NCBI RefSeq assembly: GCF_051603425.1
Contig: NZ_CP194411.1
Span: forward strand, 1,922,001 to 1,986,000
DNA length: 64,000 nucleotides
DNA from: Selenomonas sputigena_A
GTDB taxonomy: Bacteria > Bacillota > Negativicutes > Selenomonadales > Selenomonadaceae
Reading direction: 5' to 3'
The position numbers and the translations under genes are program-made. This document shows, piece by piece, positions 43,038-51,488 of the stretch. Within the stretch, counting starts at the first letter, position 1; every line of letters begins with the position of its first letter. The notes under the pieces are model-generated. The model was not told the DNA's origin. It did not search any database and worked only from the letters and a program-made list of their open reading frames with translations.

Positions 43038-43925
43038 ATGAAAGAACCAATCTTTACTGGTGCAGGCGTTGCCATTATCACTCCTTTTACAGAAGACGGG
43101 GTGAACTTTGACGAGTTTGGCCGTGTCATCGAGGATCAGATCAAGGGAGGCACGGACGCCATCATCGTCACGGGGACGACGGGCGAGGCTGCAGCCATGA
43201 GCGACGCGGAGCATAAGGCTGCGATCAAGTTCGTGGTGCAGGAGGTAAAAGGGCGCATTCCCGTCATCGCGGGTACAGGCTCGAACGATACGAAGTATGC
43301 CGTCCAGCTCTCGCAGTATGCCGAAGAGGCCGGCGCCGACGGGCTGCTGCTCGTGACGCCGTACTACAACAAGTGTACGCAGGGCGGTCTTGTCAAGCAT
43401 TTTTGGAAGATTGCCGACAGTGTAAGCATTCCCTCGATTGTCTACAATGTACCGTCGCGTACGGGCGTCAACATTCTGCCGGAGACATATGCGGAGCTTT
43501 CCAAGCATCCGCGCATCAATGCGACGAAAGAGGCGAGCGGAAATCTCGCTGCTGTTGCGCGCATACGCAAGGCCTGCGGAGATGAACTCAATGTTTACTC
43601 CGGCAACGACGATGAGATCGTGCCGATCCTTTCCGTCGGAGGCAAGGGCGTAATCTCGGTTCTCGCCAATGTTGCGCCGCGGGCGACGCACGATATGTGC
43701 CGCCTCTATTTCGAGGGGAAGGTCAAGGAAGCCGCGGCCATTCAGGTCGACTATATGGATTTGATTGCAGCTCTCTTTTCGGAGGTCAATCCGATTCCCG
43801 TCAAGACGGCGATGCGTCTCATGGGGTACGAAACGGGGCCTCTGCGCATGCCGCTTTCCGAAATCGAACCTGGGCATTTGGAACCCTTGAAAGAAGCCAT
43901 GCGCCGTCATGGACTCATCGAATGA
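43038..43925 (+). CDS. dapA: 4-hydroxy-tetrahydrodipicolinate synthase
   Basis: DapA, 295 residues, condenses pyruvate and aspartate semialdehyde: first step toward lysine and diaminopimelate. Motifs: TGTTGEAAAMSDAEH, AGTGSNDTKYAVQLSQYAEE, YYNKCTQGGLVKHF, Tyr136 in IVYNVPSRTG and the Schiff-base Lys164 in NATKEASGN. ATG 43038 follows AAGGAGG. The 148 bases upstream show no lysine riboswitch. No other lysine genes are adjacent. Confidence 0.96.
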   Translation: MKEPIFTGAGVAIITPFTEDGVNFDEFGRVIEDQIKGGTDAIIVTGTTGEAAAMSDAEHKAAIKFVVQEVKGRIPVIAGTGSNDTKYAVQLSQYAEEAGADGLLLVTPYYNKCTQGGLVKHFWKIADSVSIPSIVYNVPSRTGVNILPETYAELSKHPRINATKEASGNLAAVARIRKACGDELNVYSGNDDEIVPILSVGGKGVISVLANVAPRATHDMCRLYFEGKVKEAAAIQVDYMDLIAALFSEVNPIPVKTAMRLMGYETGPLRMPLSEIEPGHLEPLKEAMRRHGLIE

Positions 43926-43971
43926 GCTCATGGTTTTGCAATGCATCATTTCGTCCAAGGAGGAAAAGAAA

Positions 43972-44526
43972 ATGAGAAAATTTGTCCAAATCATGCTTTT
44001 GGCCTGCCTCGTCATCTTCAGCACGCAGGTCGCGTTTGCCAATGCCGACAAGGCAACGGTGCAGGAGGGCGCGGATCTTACGGATGTCCACCGTCTGGCC
44101 ATCGCCTCGCCGCTTTACATGCCGAGAAAGGATGCCCCTTCGAAGGATGAGCTTCTGGCAATCATGAACAAGGCCAGCTCCTTTGCGCGCTGCTATGTGC
44201 TTTCTTATGATATGGTTGCCGAGGAAATCCAGAAGGATAACGGCATTGACATTCGGGCGCTCGACCGCCGTCAGGCCTCTAAGGTTTACAAGGAAGGCGT
44301 GGCCAAGACAGCCGATGCCTATGTCGTCCTGACCGTCGCCAACAATGGCCGGACAAACTTCTTCTTCGATGTCTATAAGAGCGGCACGAACGATCTTCTT
44401 TACACCTACCAGATTGTGGCGAACAAGAGCGAGCCTGACAACGAGGTCACGTTCAATCTTCTCTGTGAGCAGTTCTTCAAGAACTTTGAGCGCTCCGTCG
44501 GGGAACAGGCGAAAGGGAAAAAATAA
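43972..44526 (+). CDS. Exported protein of unknown function
   Basis: I do not recognise this 184-residue protein. The N-terminus RKFVQIMLLACLVIFSTQVAFA is a clear Sec signal peptide with likely cleavage after Ala23, so it is exported, probably to the periplasm. The mature part has a segment resembling DUF4136/GNA1162-type lipoproteins in rhythm (HRLAIASPLYMP, then YVVLTVANNGRTNFFFDVYKSG), but I cannot assign it. It has an AAGGAGG ribosome site, follows dapA by 46 bases and ends at a strong terminator, so it may be cotranscribed with dapA. Confidence 0.75.
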   Translation: MRKFVQIMLLACLVIFSTQVAFANADKATVQEGADLTDVHRLAIASPLYMPRKDAPSKDELLAIMNKASSFARCYVLSYDMVAEEIQKDNGIDIRALDRRQASKVYKEGVAKTADAYVVLTVANNGRTNFFFDVYKSGTNDLLYTYQIVANKSEPDNEVTFNLLCEQFFKNFERSVGEQAKGKK

Positions 44527-44538
44527 AACATCCGCATG

Positions 44539-44575
44539 AAAAAGGCGTCCCCGCAGTCTGTGGGACGCTTTTTTC
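44539..44575 (+). terminator. Terminator after the exported protein gene
   Basis: GCGTCCC/GGGACGC stem (545-551, 562-568), extended by A-T pairs, followed by six T. Confidence 0.85.
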
Positions 44576-44664
44576 TTCCATTCATGAGGTGGCGGCAGGA
44601 GAGGCGTTTGCATATTATGCGGCGGGAAGCCGGTATGACGAATAGGAAAGGAATATAGGAGCAT

Positions 44665-45051
44665 ATGATTTCAAATAACCGTGTCATGCGTTATTTTTGG
44701 CTGGGCTTCGGCATGATTGCCCTGTCCCTGGGAACAGCGGGAATCGTCCTGCCCTTGATTCCTACCGTCCCTTTTTATCTTCTGGCGGCGTTCTGCTTTG
44801 CCAAAAGCTCGGAACGCATACATGCTTGGTTCAGGTCGACGAAGGGATACGAGAAGTACGTTGCTCCCTTTCAGGACGAGGACGGTATACCCCTGCGCCT
44901 GAAGGTTCGGATCATCGTCATGGTGACCGCTGTCATGTCTTTCAGCGCATATTTTATGGCAGGCAGCCTGACGGCTCTGGGCCTGCTGGCATTTGCCTGG
45001 TTTGCGCAATGCGTCGTTTTAGTGTTTTTTGTAAAAACGAGAACAAGCTGA
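44665..45051 (+). CDS. YbaN family inner-membrane protein (DUF454)
   Basis: 128 residues with three or four hydrophobic spans and the DUF454 signature: LGFGMIALSLGTAGIVLPLIPTVPFYLLAAFCFAKSS, then HAWFRSTKGYEKYVAPF. The ATG is preceded by TAGGAG. Function of the family is unknown. It is convergent with the GT51 gene, whose stop lies two bases away; no terminator separates them. Confidence 0.9.
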   Translation: MISNNRVMRYFWLGFGMIALSLGTAGIVLPLIPTVPFYLLAAFCFAKSSERIHAWFRSTKGYEKYVAPFQDEDGIPLRLKVRIIVMVTAVMSFSAYFMAGSLTALGLLAFAWFAQCVVLVFFVKTRTS

Positions 45052-45052
45052 A

Positions 45053-45802
45053 TCAGCGTGCGAAGTAAAGAGGTTTTATCTTGGCTGATTCAGCTATGGT
45101 TTCCGTGATGCAGCCATTTCGTTTCATGGCATCGAGGACGACGATCTGCCGTTTCTTCGCGAGAATGAAATCGACGTAAGGGGAGTAGACGGAAGGCGCG
45201 TTCGGAATGCCGGCAAGCATGGAGGTTTCAGGCAGTTCGAGCTCCTCCGGCTCCTTGCCGAAGTAGCCGATGGAAGCCTCGTGCACGCCGTAGAAGCCTG
45301 AACCGAAGTAGATGGTGTTGAGATAGAGCTCGAGGATTTCATCCTTCGAGTAATGCGCTTCCAAGTCGAGCGCCAGCAAGGCTTCCTCAAACTTGCGCCC
45401 GAGGGATTGCTCGTCTGAAAGAAAGAGGTTTTTTGCGAGCTGTTGGGTGATGGTGCTCGCCCCTTCCTCGATGCGGCCGTATTGCAGATTGACAAGCGTG
45501 GCGCGGGCAATGGCTCCGGGATCAAAGCCGCAGTGCGAGTAGAAGCGGCTGTCCTCGACTGCGACGACGGCTTCCTGCAGGGATTGCGGAATCGCATCGA
45601 TGGTCACATAGCGTTCGCGTTGGCGCACGCGTTCATTCACCGCATCGCGCAGGAAGACGAGACGCCGCATTTCCTGCATATTCGGCATGGCGTCAAAAAG
45701 CGATGGGCGAAAAATAGCTGTGCCGCCTGCGATGAAGAAGGCGAGAAAAAAGACAGTGAGCAAAAAGAGGGAAAAGCGCAGGAATCGTTTCAGTTTTTTC
45801 AT
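45053..45802 (-). CDS. Monofunctional peptidoglycan glycosyltransferase (GT51)
   Basis: A 249-residue GT51 enzyme that polymerises lipid II into glycan strands, with no transpeptidase domain. A short basic N-terminus and one membrane anchor (about 11-32) are followed by the catalytic motifs: Glu83 in AVEDSRFYSHCGFDP, GASTITQQLAKNLFL, RKFEEALLALDLE, YLNTIYFGSGFYGV and a closing GIPNAPSVYSPY. ATG 45802 follows AGGAGGG and a good promoter; the frame stays open far upstream to 46795, but that extension is antisense to argC and is not coding. Confidence 0.93.
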   Translation of the reverse strand: MKKLKRFLRFSLFLLTVFFLAFFIAGGTAIFRPSLFDAMPNMQEMRRLVFLRDAVNERVRQRERYVTIDAIPQSLQEAVVAVEDSRFYSHCGFDPGAIARATLVNLQYGRIEEGASTITQQLAKNLFLSDEQSLGRKFEEALLALDLEAHYSKDEILELYLNTIYFGSGFYGVHEASIGYFGKEPEELELPETSMLAGIPNAPSVYSPYVDFILAKKRQIVVLDAMKRNGCITETIAESAKIKPLYFAR

Positions 45803-45851
45803 TTTGCCGCCCTCCTTTCGTCTTTTTATCCGCGAGTTTTTATGCGGTTTC

Positions 45852-45881
45852 ATTATAGCATTGAAGAGAAAAGGTTTGCAA
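45852..45881 (-). promoter_or_regulatory. Promoter of the GT51 gene
   Basis: On the - strand: TTGCAA (45881-45876), 18-bp spacer, TATAAT (45857-45852) with TGC extension. Confidence 0.65.
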
Positions 45882-45960
45882 ATGGTATGGAACTGTATTA
45901 GGATAAGTTTGACTGAGCACGGTTGACAAAATTGAAAAATATAAGCGGAAGAAAAAATAT

Positions 45961-45998
45961 ATTGTATAATTATGCAATAAAATGTATAATTATAAATG
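45961..45998 (+). promoter_or_regulatory. argC operon promoter with two ARG-box-like operators
   Basis: TTGTAT (45962-45967), 17-bp spacer, TATAAT (45985-45990). Two 18-bp AT-rich near-palindromes, ATTGTATAATTATGCAAT (45961-45978) and AATGTATAATTATAAATG (45981-45998), sit 20 bases apart and cover the -35 and -10. This matches tandem ArgR/AhrC boxes (18 bp, 2-3 bp apart), so arginine repression is expected. A regulator gene is not in the window. Confidence 0.75.
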
Positions 45999-46054
45999 CG
46001 GCTGAAAAAGACGCAGAATCCTGTTAGAGTACATGGAGAAAGAGGGGCGGACGG

Positions 46055-47089
46055 ATGAGGGTAAGCATTATCGGCGCGACAGGCTATGCAGGGGCGGAAA
46101 TTCTGCGCCTCCTGCACGGGCATCCGAAGGCCGAGGTGGTGCATATCACTTCGGAGAGCCATACGGGTGAAAGCATTTCGGAGATATATCCGCATTTTCG
46201 CGGCATTTACGATATGAAGCTTGAAAGCATGAAAGATGTTGTACGCATCGGGCAGGAAAGCGACTTCGTATTCATTGGGCTGCCGCATGGTCATGCGATG
46301 GGTGTGGGAAAGGCGTTGGCGGCAGAAAAAACACGCCTCATCGATCTTGGAGCGGACTACCGCTTCACGGATCCCGCGATTTATGAGAAGTGGTACAAGG
46401 TCAAGCACACACATAAAGAAGCGCGTTCCGTCTATGGATTGGCGGAGCTCTGCCGTGAAAAAATCCGCGATGCGAAGATCATCGGCAATGCGGGGTGCTA
46501 TACGACGGCGAGCATCCTGGCTCTTGCACCGTTGGCTAAAAATCATCTGATCGATATTGCAGGCATCGTCGTCGACGCGAAGTCCGGCGTATCGGGAGCG
46601 GGGCGTGCGGCGAAGCAGGCGAATCTCCTGCCCGAGCTTTACGACAGTTTCAAGGCATACGGCGTCGCTTCGCACCGTCATACGCCCGAAATCGAGCAGG
46701 CCGTAACGGAGCTTTCGGGCGAGCCGTGCGTCCTGTCCTTTACACCGCACCTCGTGCCGATGTCGCGCGGCATACTCGCGACATGCTATGCGCACTTGAA
46801 GGACGGTGTGGAACCGGAGACGGTCGACGCGGCATACGAGAAGATGTATGGCAGGGAATACTTCGTGCGGCTTCTCGGCCGAGGCGGCTATCCGGAGACA
46901 AAAAACGTGCGTGCCTCAAACTTCTGTGATATCGGCTGGCACATTGACGAGAGGACGCAGCGCGTCATCGTTTTATCTGCCATCGACAATCTTGTCAAGG
47001 GAGCGGCGGGACAGGCCATACAGAATTTCAACATCGCCTGCGGCTTCGACGAGAAGCTCGGGCTTGACCATATCGCAGTTTATCCGTGA
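46055..47089 (+). CDS. argC: N-acetyl-gamma-glutamyl-phosphate reductase
   Basis: ArgC, 344 residues, NADPH-dependent reduction in the third step of arginine synthesis. Motifs: VSIIGATGYAGAEILRLLHGHP, the catalytic cysteine in IGNAGCYTTASILALAPL, VDAKSGVSGAGRAAK and HRHTPEIEQ. First gene of argC-J-B-D-F-G-H. Spacing to argJ is 18 bases. Confidence 0.97.
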   Translation: MRVSIIGATGYAGAEILRLLHGHPKAEVVHITSESHTGESISEIYPHFRGIYDMKLESMKDVVRIGQESDFVFIGLPHGHAMGVGKALAAEKTRLIDLGADYRFTDPAIYEKWYKVKHTHKEARSVYGLAELCREKIRDAKIIGNAGCYTTASILALAPLAKNHLIDIAGIVVDAKSGVSGAGRAAKQANLLPELYDSFKAYGVASHRHTPEIEQAVTELSGEPCVLSFTPHLVPMSRGILATCYAHLKDGVEPETVDAAYEKMYGREYFVRLLGRGGYPETKNVRASNFCDIGWHIDERTQRVIVLSAIDNLVKGAAGQAIQNFNIACGFDEKLGLDHIAVYP

Positions 47090-47107
47090 TGCAGGAGGTA
47101 ATGCAAG

Positions 47108-48319
47108 ATGTTTTCCGATACAGCAGTAAAAGCAGGCGTGACATTTCCCAAAGGCTTCAAGGCGGCGGGCGTCAAGGCCGGCATAAAAAAGAGCGGCAAT
47201 CTCGATGTCGCTGTGATTTATTCTGAGATGGAGGCGGCTGTTGCGGGCGTCTTCACGCAGAATGCCGTGGCGGCGGCGCCTGTCTACGTTGCCAAGGCGG
47301 CGGTCGAGGACGGCAAGGCGCGTGCCATCGTTGCCAATGCGGGCTGTGCGAACGCCTGCACGGGCGAGCAGGGCATGGAGGACGCGAAGCGTACGGCGGA
47401 TATTGCAGCCGAAGCGCTCGGCTGTGCGGCAGGCGACGTCATCGTTGCCTCGACAGGCGTCATCGGCGTGAACCTGCCGATGGAAAAACTCGAAAAAGGC
47501 ATCAAGGATGCAGCAGCGAGCCTGTCCGATACAGGAAGCGTCGATGCAGGAAACGCCATCATTACGACGGACACCCATTCCAAGGCTTGCGCGGCCGAGG
47601 TGGAAATCGGCGGCAAGAAGGTGCGTTTTGGTGCGATTGCCAAGGGTTCGGGCATGATTCAGCCCAATATGGCGACGATGCTTTGCTTTATTACGACGGA
47701 TGCGGCCATTGACAGCGGCCTTTTGCAGCAGGCTCTTTCGGAAATCACGGAAGTCACGTTCAATATGATTTCCGTCGACGGCGATATGAGCACGAACGAC
47801 ATGGTGACGGTGCTGGCAAACGGTGCGGCGGGCAACGCGAAGATCACGCAGAAGAATGCGGACTACGACGTTTTTTATCATACGCTCAAGAAAATCTGCA
47901 CGGGGCTTTCGCAGCGCATCGCGGCGGACGGCGAGGGTGCGACGAAGTTCCTGACCGTGCATGTGACGGGCGCAGAGACCTTTGAGGCGGCGAAGACGGT
48001 GGCGATGAGCGTCGCGAAATCACCGCTCGTCAAGACGGCCTTCTTTGGGGAAGATCCGAATTGGGGGCGCGTCATCTGCGCTGTCGGTTATGCGGGCGTG
48101 CCCATGACGCCTGAAAAGACCGTCGTGAAGTTTGGCGGCATCCCTGTATATGCGCATGGCACGGGTGCTGCCAGCGATGCGGAAGCCCTGCGCGAGGTCA
48201 TGGGGCAGCATGACATCGTCATCGATATCGACATGGGCATGGGAAGCGCCGAGGCGACGGTATGGACTTGTGACTTCTCTTATGAGTATGTAAAGATCAA
48301 CGGGGAGTACCACACCTGA
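47108..48319 (+). CDS. argJ: Bifunctional glutamate N-acetyltransferase / ornithine acetyltransferase
   Basis: ArgJ, 403 residues, recycles the acetyl group from acetylornithine to glutamate. The self-cleaving nucleophile is Thr190 in GSGMIQPNMATML. Also seen are GVFTQNAVAAAPV, NAGCANACTGEQG and NWGRVICAVGYAG near the end. Presence of ArgJ with no argE in the operon indicates the cyclic acetyl pathway; whether it is mono- or bifunctional cannot be read from sequence. Confidence 0.96.
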   Translation: MFSDTAVKAGVTFPKGFKAAGVKAGIKKSGNLDVAVIYSEMEAAVAGVFTQNAVAAAPVYVAKAAVEDGKARAIVANAGCANACTGEQGMEDAKRTADIAAEALGCAAGDVIVASTGVIGVNLPMEKLEKGIKDAAASLSDTGSVDAGNAIITTDTHSKACAAEVEIGGKKVRFGAIAKGSGMIQPNMATMLCFITTDAAIDSGLLQQALSEITEVTFNMISVDGDMSTNDMVTVLANGAAGNAKITQKNADYDVFYHTLKKICTGLSQRIAADGEGATKFLTVHVTGAETFEAAKTVAMSVAKSPLVKTAFFGEDPNWGRVICAVGYAGVPMTPEKTVVKFGGIPVYAHGTGAASDAEALREVMGQHDIVIDIDMGMGSAEATVWTCDFSYEYVKINGEYHT

Positions 48320-48333
48320 GCGGGGGTGAAATG

Positions 48334-49218
48334 ATGTTTGCGGCAAACGACAAGGCGGCAATCCTCGTCGAGGCACTGCCTTACATACAGGAATTTTACG
48401 GCAAGACCGTCGTCGTTAAGTACGGCGGCAATGCCATGATCAATGAAGAGCTCAAGGACAAGGTCATGCAGGATGTGGCGCTGATGAAGTACGTCGGCAT
48501 ACATCCTGTCATTGTGCATGGCGGCGGCCCTGAGATTACGGGCTTTCTCGGCAAGGTGGGCAAGGAAACGGAATTCATCAGCGGCCTGCGCGTGACGGAT
48601 GAAGAAACGGTGGAAATCGCCGAGATGGTGCTCGACGGAAAAATCAACTCCGACATCGTGACTCTCCTCAACCGTCGCGGCGTGTGCGCCGTCGGGCTCT
48701 CAGGCAAGGATGCGAACCTCATTCGCGCACAAAAGAAGCTCGCGACGGTTTATGAAGGTGAAGCGAGGAAAAAGGTTGACATCGGCTATGTCGGTCAGGT
48801 CGAAAGAATCGACACGCGCCTTCTGCGCGACCTCATCGCGCATGATTACATCCCCGTTATCGCGCCGATCGGCGTCGGCGCGGACGGCGAGAGCTACAAT
48901 ATCAATGCCGATTATGTGGCGGCGGAGATTGCGGGCGCGCTCGGGGCGGAGAAACTCCTGCTCCTGACGGACGTCGAGGGCGTCTATAAGGACTATGAGG
49001 ACAAATCATCCTTCATCTCGACGCTCACGGCAGCCGAGGCGCGCCGCTATATCGAGGACGGCACTCTGACGGGCGGCATGATTCCGAAGGTGGAAGCGTG
49101 CCTCAGGGCGCTCGAGGCGGGTGCGGCAAAGACGCATATCATCGACGGCAGGCTCGGTCATTCCATCATCTTGGAGCTCTTCACATCGAGCGGCATCGGC
49201 ACGCAGGTTGAGAAGTGA
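48334..49218 (+). CDS. argB: Acetylglutamate kinase
   Basis: ArgB, 294 residues, phosphorylates N-acetylglutamate and is commonly the arginine-feedback step in cyclic pathways. Motifs: VVVKYGGNAMI, VHGGGPEITGFL, NADYVAAEIAGALGAEKLLLLTDVEG and GGMIPKVEACLRAL. ATG 48334 is better spaced from GGGGGTG than the adjoining ATG 48331. The N-terminal helix characteristic of arginine-sensitive hexameric forms appears present (LVEALPYIQEF). Confidence 0.96.
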   Translation: MFAANDKAAILVEALPYIQEFYGKTVVVKYGGNAMINEELKDKVMQDVALMKYVGIHPVIVHGGGPEITGFLGKVGKETEFISGLRVTDEETVEIAEMVLDGKINSDIVTLLNRRGVCAVGLSGKDANLIRAQKKLATVYEGEARKKVDIGYVGQVERIDTRLLRDLIAHDYIPVIAPIGVGADGESYNINADYVAAEIAGALGAEKLLLLTDVEGVYKDYEDKSSFISTLTAAEARRYIEDGTLTGGMIPKVEACLRALEAGAAKTHIIDGRLGHSIILELFTSSGIGTQVEK

Positions 49219-49239
49219 CGTCGGGAAAGCGGGGAAAAT

Positions 49240-50448
49240 ATGAAAGAAACGGATGAAGCAATTTACGCGAAGGATGCGGCGGGTTACATTCCCGTGTTCA
49301 ACCGCTATAAGATCGTACTCGATCACGGCGAGGGCGTCTATGTTTTTGACAACAACGGCAGGAAATACATCGATTTTCTCGCGGGTATCGCGGTGAATGT
49401 TCTGGGACATGCCTATCCGCCGCTTGTCAAGACGGTCGCCGAGCAGGCGGGGCGCATGATTCACTGCTCGAATCTCTATTACACGCAGGCGCAGGCGGAT
49501 GCAGCCGAGAAGTTGGTTCGCCTCTCCGGACTTGGCAAGGCCTTTTTCGGTAATTCGGGTGCGGAAGCGAACGAGGGAGCGATCAAGATCGCGCATAAGT
49601 ATGCGCACGCGAAAGATCCTGAAAAGTCACAGATCATCACGGCATGGGACAGCTTTCACGGACGCACGCTCGCGACATTGACGGCGACAGGGCAGCCTAA
49701 GTATCACGAGGGCTTCGGCCCGCTGCCGGAAGGGTTTGACTATGTGCATTACGGTGATGTCGAGGAACTTGAGGCGCTGATGAGCGCGAAGACGTGCGCC
49801 GTCATGCTGGAAACGATCCAGGGAGAGGGCGGCGTGCATGTGCCGTCCGCCGGCTACCTCAAGCGCGTGCGCGAACTCTGCGACAAGCATGGGGCGCTTT
49901 TGATCTTCGACGAGATCCAATGCGGCATGGGGCGCACCGGCAAACTCTTCGCCTACGAGCATTTCGGCGTGAAGCCTGATATCGTGACGCTCGCCAAAGG
50001 GCTTGCCGGCGGCGTGCCCATCGGCGCTTTCATCACAACGGACGAGGTGGCGGGCGCTTTCCATGCGGGCGACCACGGTACGACTTTCGGCGGCAACCCG
50101 CTTGCCTGTGCGGCAGCCAATGTTGTGCTCGATACGGTACAGAAGGAAGGCATTCTTGGGCATGTGGAAAAGGTCAGTGCGTATTTCCGCGAAAAGCTTG
50201 AGGACTTCAAACGGCAGTATCCGAAACTTGTCAAAGAGGTTCGCGGCATGGGGCTTTTGCTCGGCATGGAGCTGACCTGTCCGGGACGCGATATCGTTGA
50301 TGCGTGCCTGGCAGAGGGCGCCATCATCAACTGCACGGCCGGAAACGTCCTGCGCTTTGTGCCGCCCCTGATTGTCAAGGAAACTCACATCGATGAACTC
50401 TGCCGTATTATGGAGCCTGTGCTGGCAAGGCATGCGGATGGACAATAA
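49240..50448 (+). CDS. argD: Acetylornithine aminotransferase
   Basis: ArgD, 402 residues, class III PLP aminotransferase. Motifs: FGNSGAEANEGAIKIAHKY, SFHGRTLATL, LLIFDEIQCGMGRTGKLFAYE, and the Schiff-base lysine in VTLAKGLAGGVPIGAF. It lies 21 bases after argB and 18 before argF. Confidence 0.96.
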   Translation: MKETDEAIYAKDAAGYIPVFNRYKIVLDHGEGVYVFDNNGRKYIDFLAGIAVNVLGHAYPPLVKTVAEQAGRMIHCSNLYYTQAQADAAEKLVRLSGLGKAFFGNSGAEANEGAIKIAHKYAHAKDPEKSQIITAWDSFHGRTLATLTATGQPKYHEGFGPLPEGFDYVHYGDVEELEALMSAKTCAVMLETIQGEGGVHVPSAGYLKRVRELCDKHGALLIFDEIQCGMGRTGKLFAYEHFGVKPDIVTLAKGLAGGVPIGAFITTDEVAGAFHAGDHGTTFGGNPLACAAANVVLDTVQKEGILGHVEKVSAYFREKLEDFKRQYPKLVKEVRGMGLLLGMELTCPGRDIVDACLAEGAIINCTAGNVLRFVPPLIVKETHIDELCRIMEPVLARHADGQ

Positions 50449-50466
50449 AGCGTTGGGAGGCATAGG

Positions 50467-51402
50467 ATGATGTTAAAAGGCAAGGATTTGCTCTCTATCC
50501 ATGAGCTTTCCGTCGGTGAGGTCGAAACGATACTCGACCTCGCGCAGGAGCTCAAGGCGATGCAGAAAGCGGGCATTGAGCACCGCGTACTCGCGGGCAA
50601 GACGCTCGGCATGATTTTTGAAAAATCCTCGACGAGGACGCGCGTCTCTTTTGAGACGGGCATGTTCCAGCTCGGCGGGCAGGCGCTCTTCCTCTCGAAC
50701 CGCGACCTGCAGATCGGGCGCGGCGAGCCGATCAAGGATACGGCTCGCGTCTTGTCGCGCTATCTTGACGGTGTGATGATCCGCACCTTTGAGCACTCGA
50801 AAGTGGAGGAATTTGCGAAATATGCGGATATTCCCGTCATCAACGCTTTGACCGATCTGCTTCATCCGTGCCAGGCGCTGACCGATCTGCTGACGATCCG
50901 CGAGCACAAGGGCAAGAATCTCGAAGGCTTGAAGATGGCGTACGTCGGCGATGGCAACAATATGACGCATTCTTTGATGTATGCGGCGGCAAAGACGGGC
51001 ATGCACTTCGTTGCCGCGACGCCGGCGGATTACGCGCCCGATGCGGAAGTGAGGCGCAGGGCAGAGGAGGACGCGAAGGAAACGGGTGCGAGTATCGCGC
51101 TCGTGACCGATCCTTTTGCAGCGGCGAAGGACGCCGACATCCTCGTGACGGATACCTGGGCGAGCATGGGGCAGGAGGCGGAGCATGAGGCGCGCAAAAA
51201 GATCTTTGCGCCGTATCAGATCAATAAGAACCTGCTCGCTGTCGCCGACAAGCGCGCCATCGTCATGCATTGCCTGCCTGCTTATCGCGGCGAGGAGATC
51301 ACGGACGACGTCATGGAATCATTCGCCGACGTCATCTTCGACGAGGCGGAGAACCGCCTGCATACGCAGAAGGCGATCCTGGCGCTTTTGATGGCGGACT
51401 AA
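50467..51402 (+). CDS. argF: Ornithine carbamoyltransferase
   Basis: ArgF, 311 residues, forms citrulline from ornithine and carbamoyl phosphate. Motifs: carbamoyl-phosphate loop FEKSSTRTRVSFE, HPCQALTDLLTI, VGDGNNMTHSLMYAAA and the ornithine-binding MHCLPAYRGEEI. Complete and of normal length. An 86-base gap with a hairpin separates it from argG. Confidence 0.97.
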   Translation: MMLKGKDLLSIHELSVGEVETILDLAQELKAMQKAGIEHRVLAGKTLGMIFEKSSTRTRVSFETGMFQLGGQALFLSNRDLQIGRGEPIKDTARVLSRYLDGVMIRTFEHSKVEEFAKYADIPVINALTDLLHPCQALTDLLTIREHKGKNLEGLKMAYVGDGNNMTHSLMYAAAKTGMHFVAATPADYAPDAEVRRRAEEDAKETGASIALVTDPFAAAKDADILVTDTWASMGQEAEHEARKKIFAPYQINKNLLAVADKRAIVMHCLPAYRGEEITDDVMESFADVIFDEAENRLHTQKAILALLMAD

Positions 51403-51414
51403 CTTCGCTTTATT

Positions 51415-51450
51415 CGTGATTTCTCGGCAGGAAAATCTTATGAAATCACG
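51415..51450 (+). other. Inverted repeat between argF and argG
   Basis: Perfect 9-bp arms CGTGATTTC (415-423) and GAAATCACG (442-450) with an 18-base loop and no T run. It may be an operator or an RNA processing/stability element setting argF versus argGH levels. Confidence 0.4.
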
Positions 51451-51488
51451 TATTCTTTCCTATACATCATTTTAAGGAGCTGTTTTTC

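Noticed and set aside
45923..45950. TTGACA upstream of argC as the -35
   Set aside because: No -10 at 16-18 bp; the TTGTAT/TATAAT pair at 45962-45990 fits much better.
45803..46795. Open frame on the - strand extending the GT51 gene far upstream (580 codons in all)
   Set aside because: It is antisense to argC, lacks a ribosome site, and the GT51 signal anchor, AGGAGGG and promoter all place the start at 45802.
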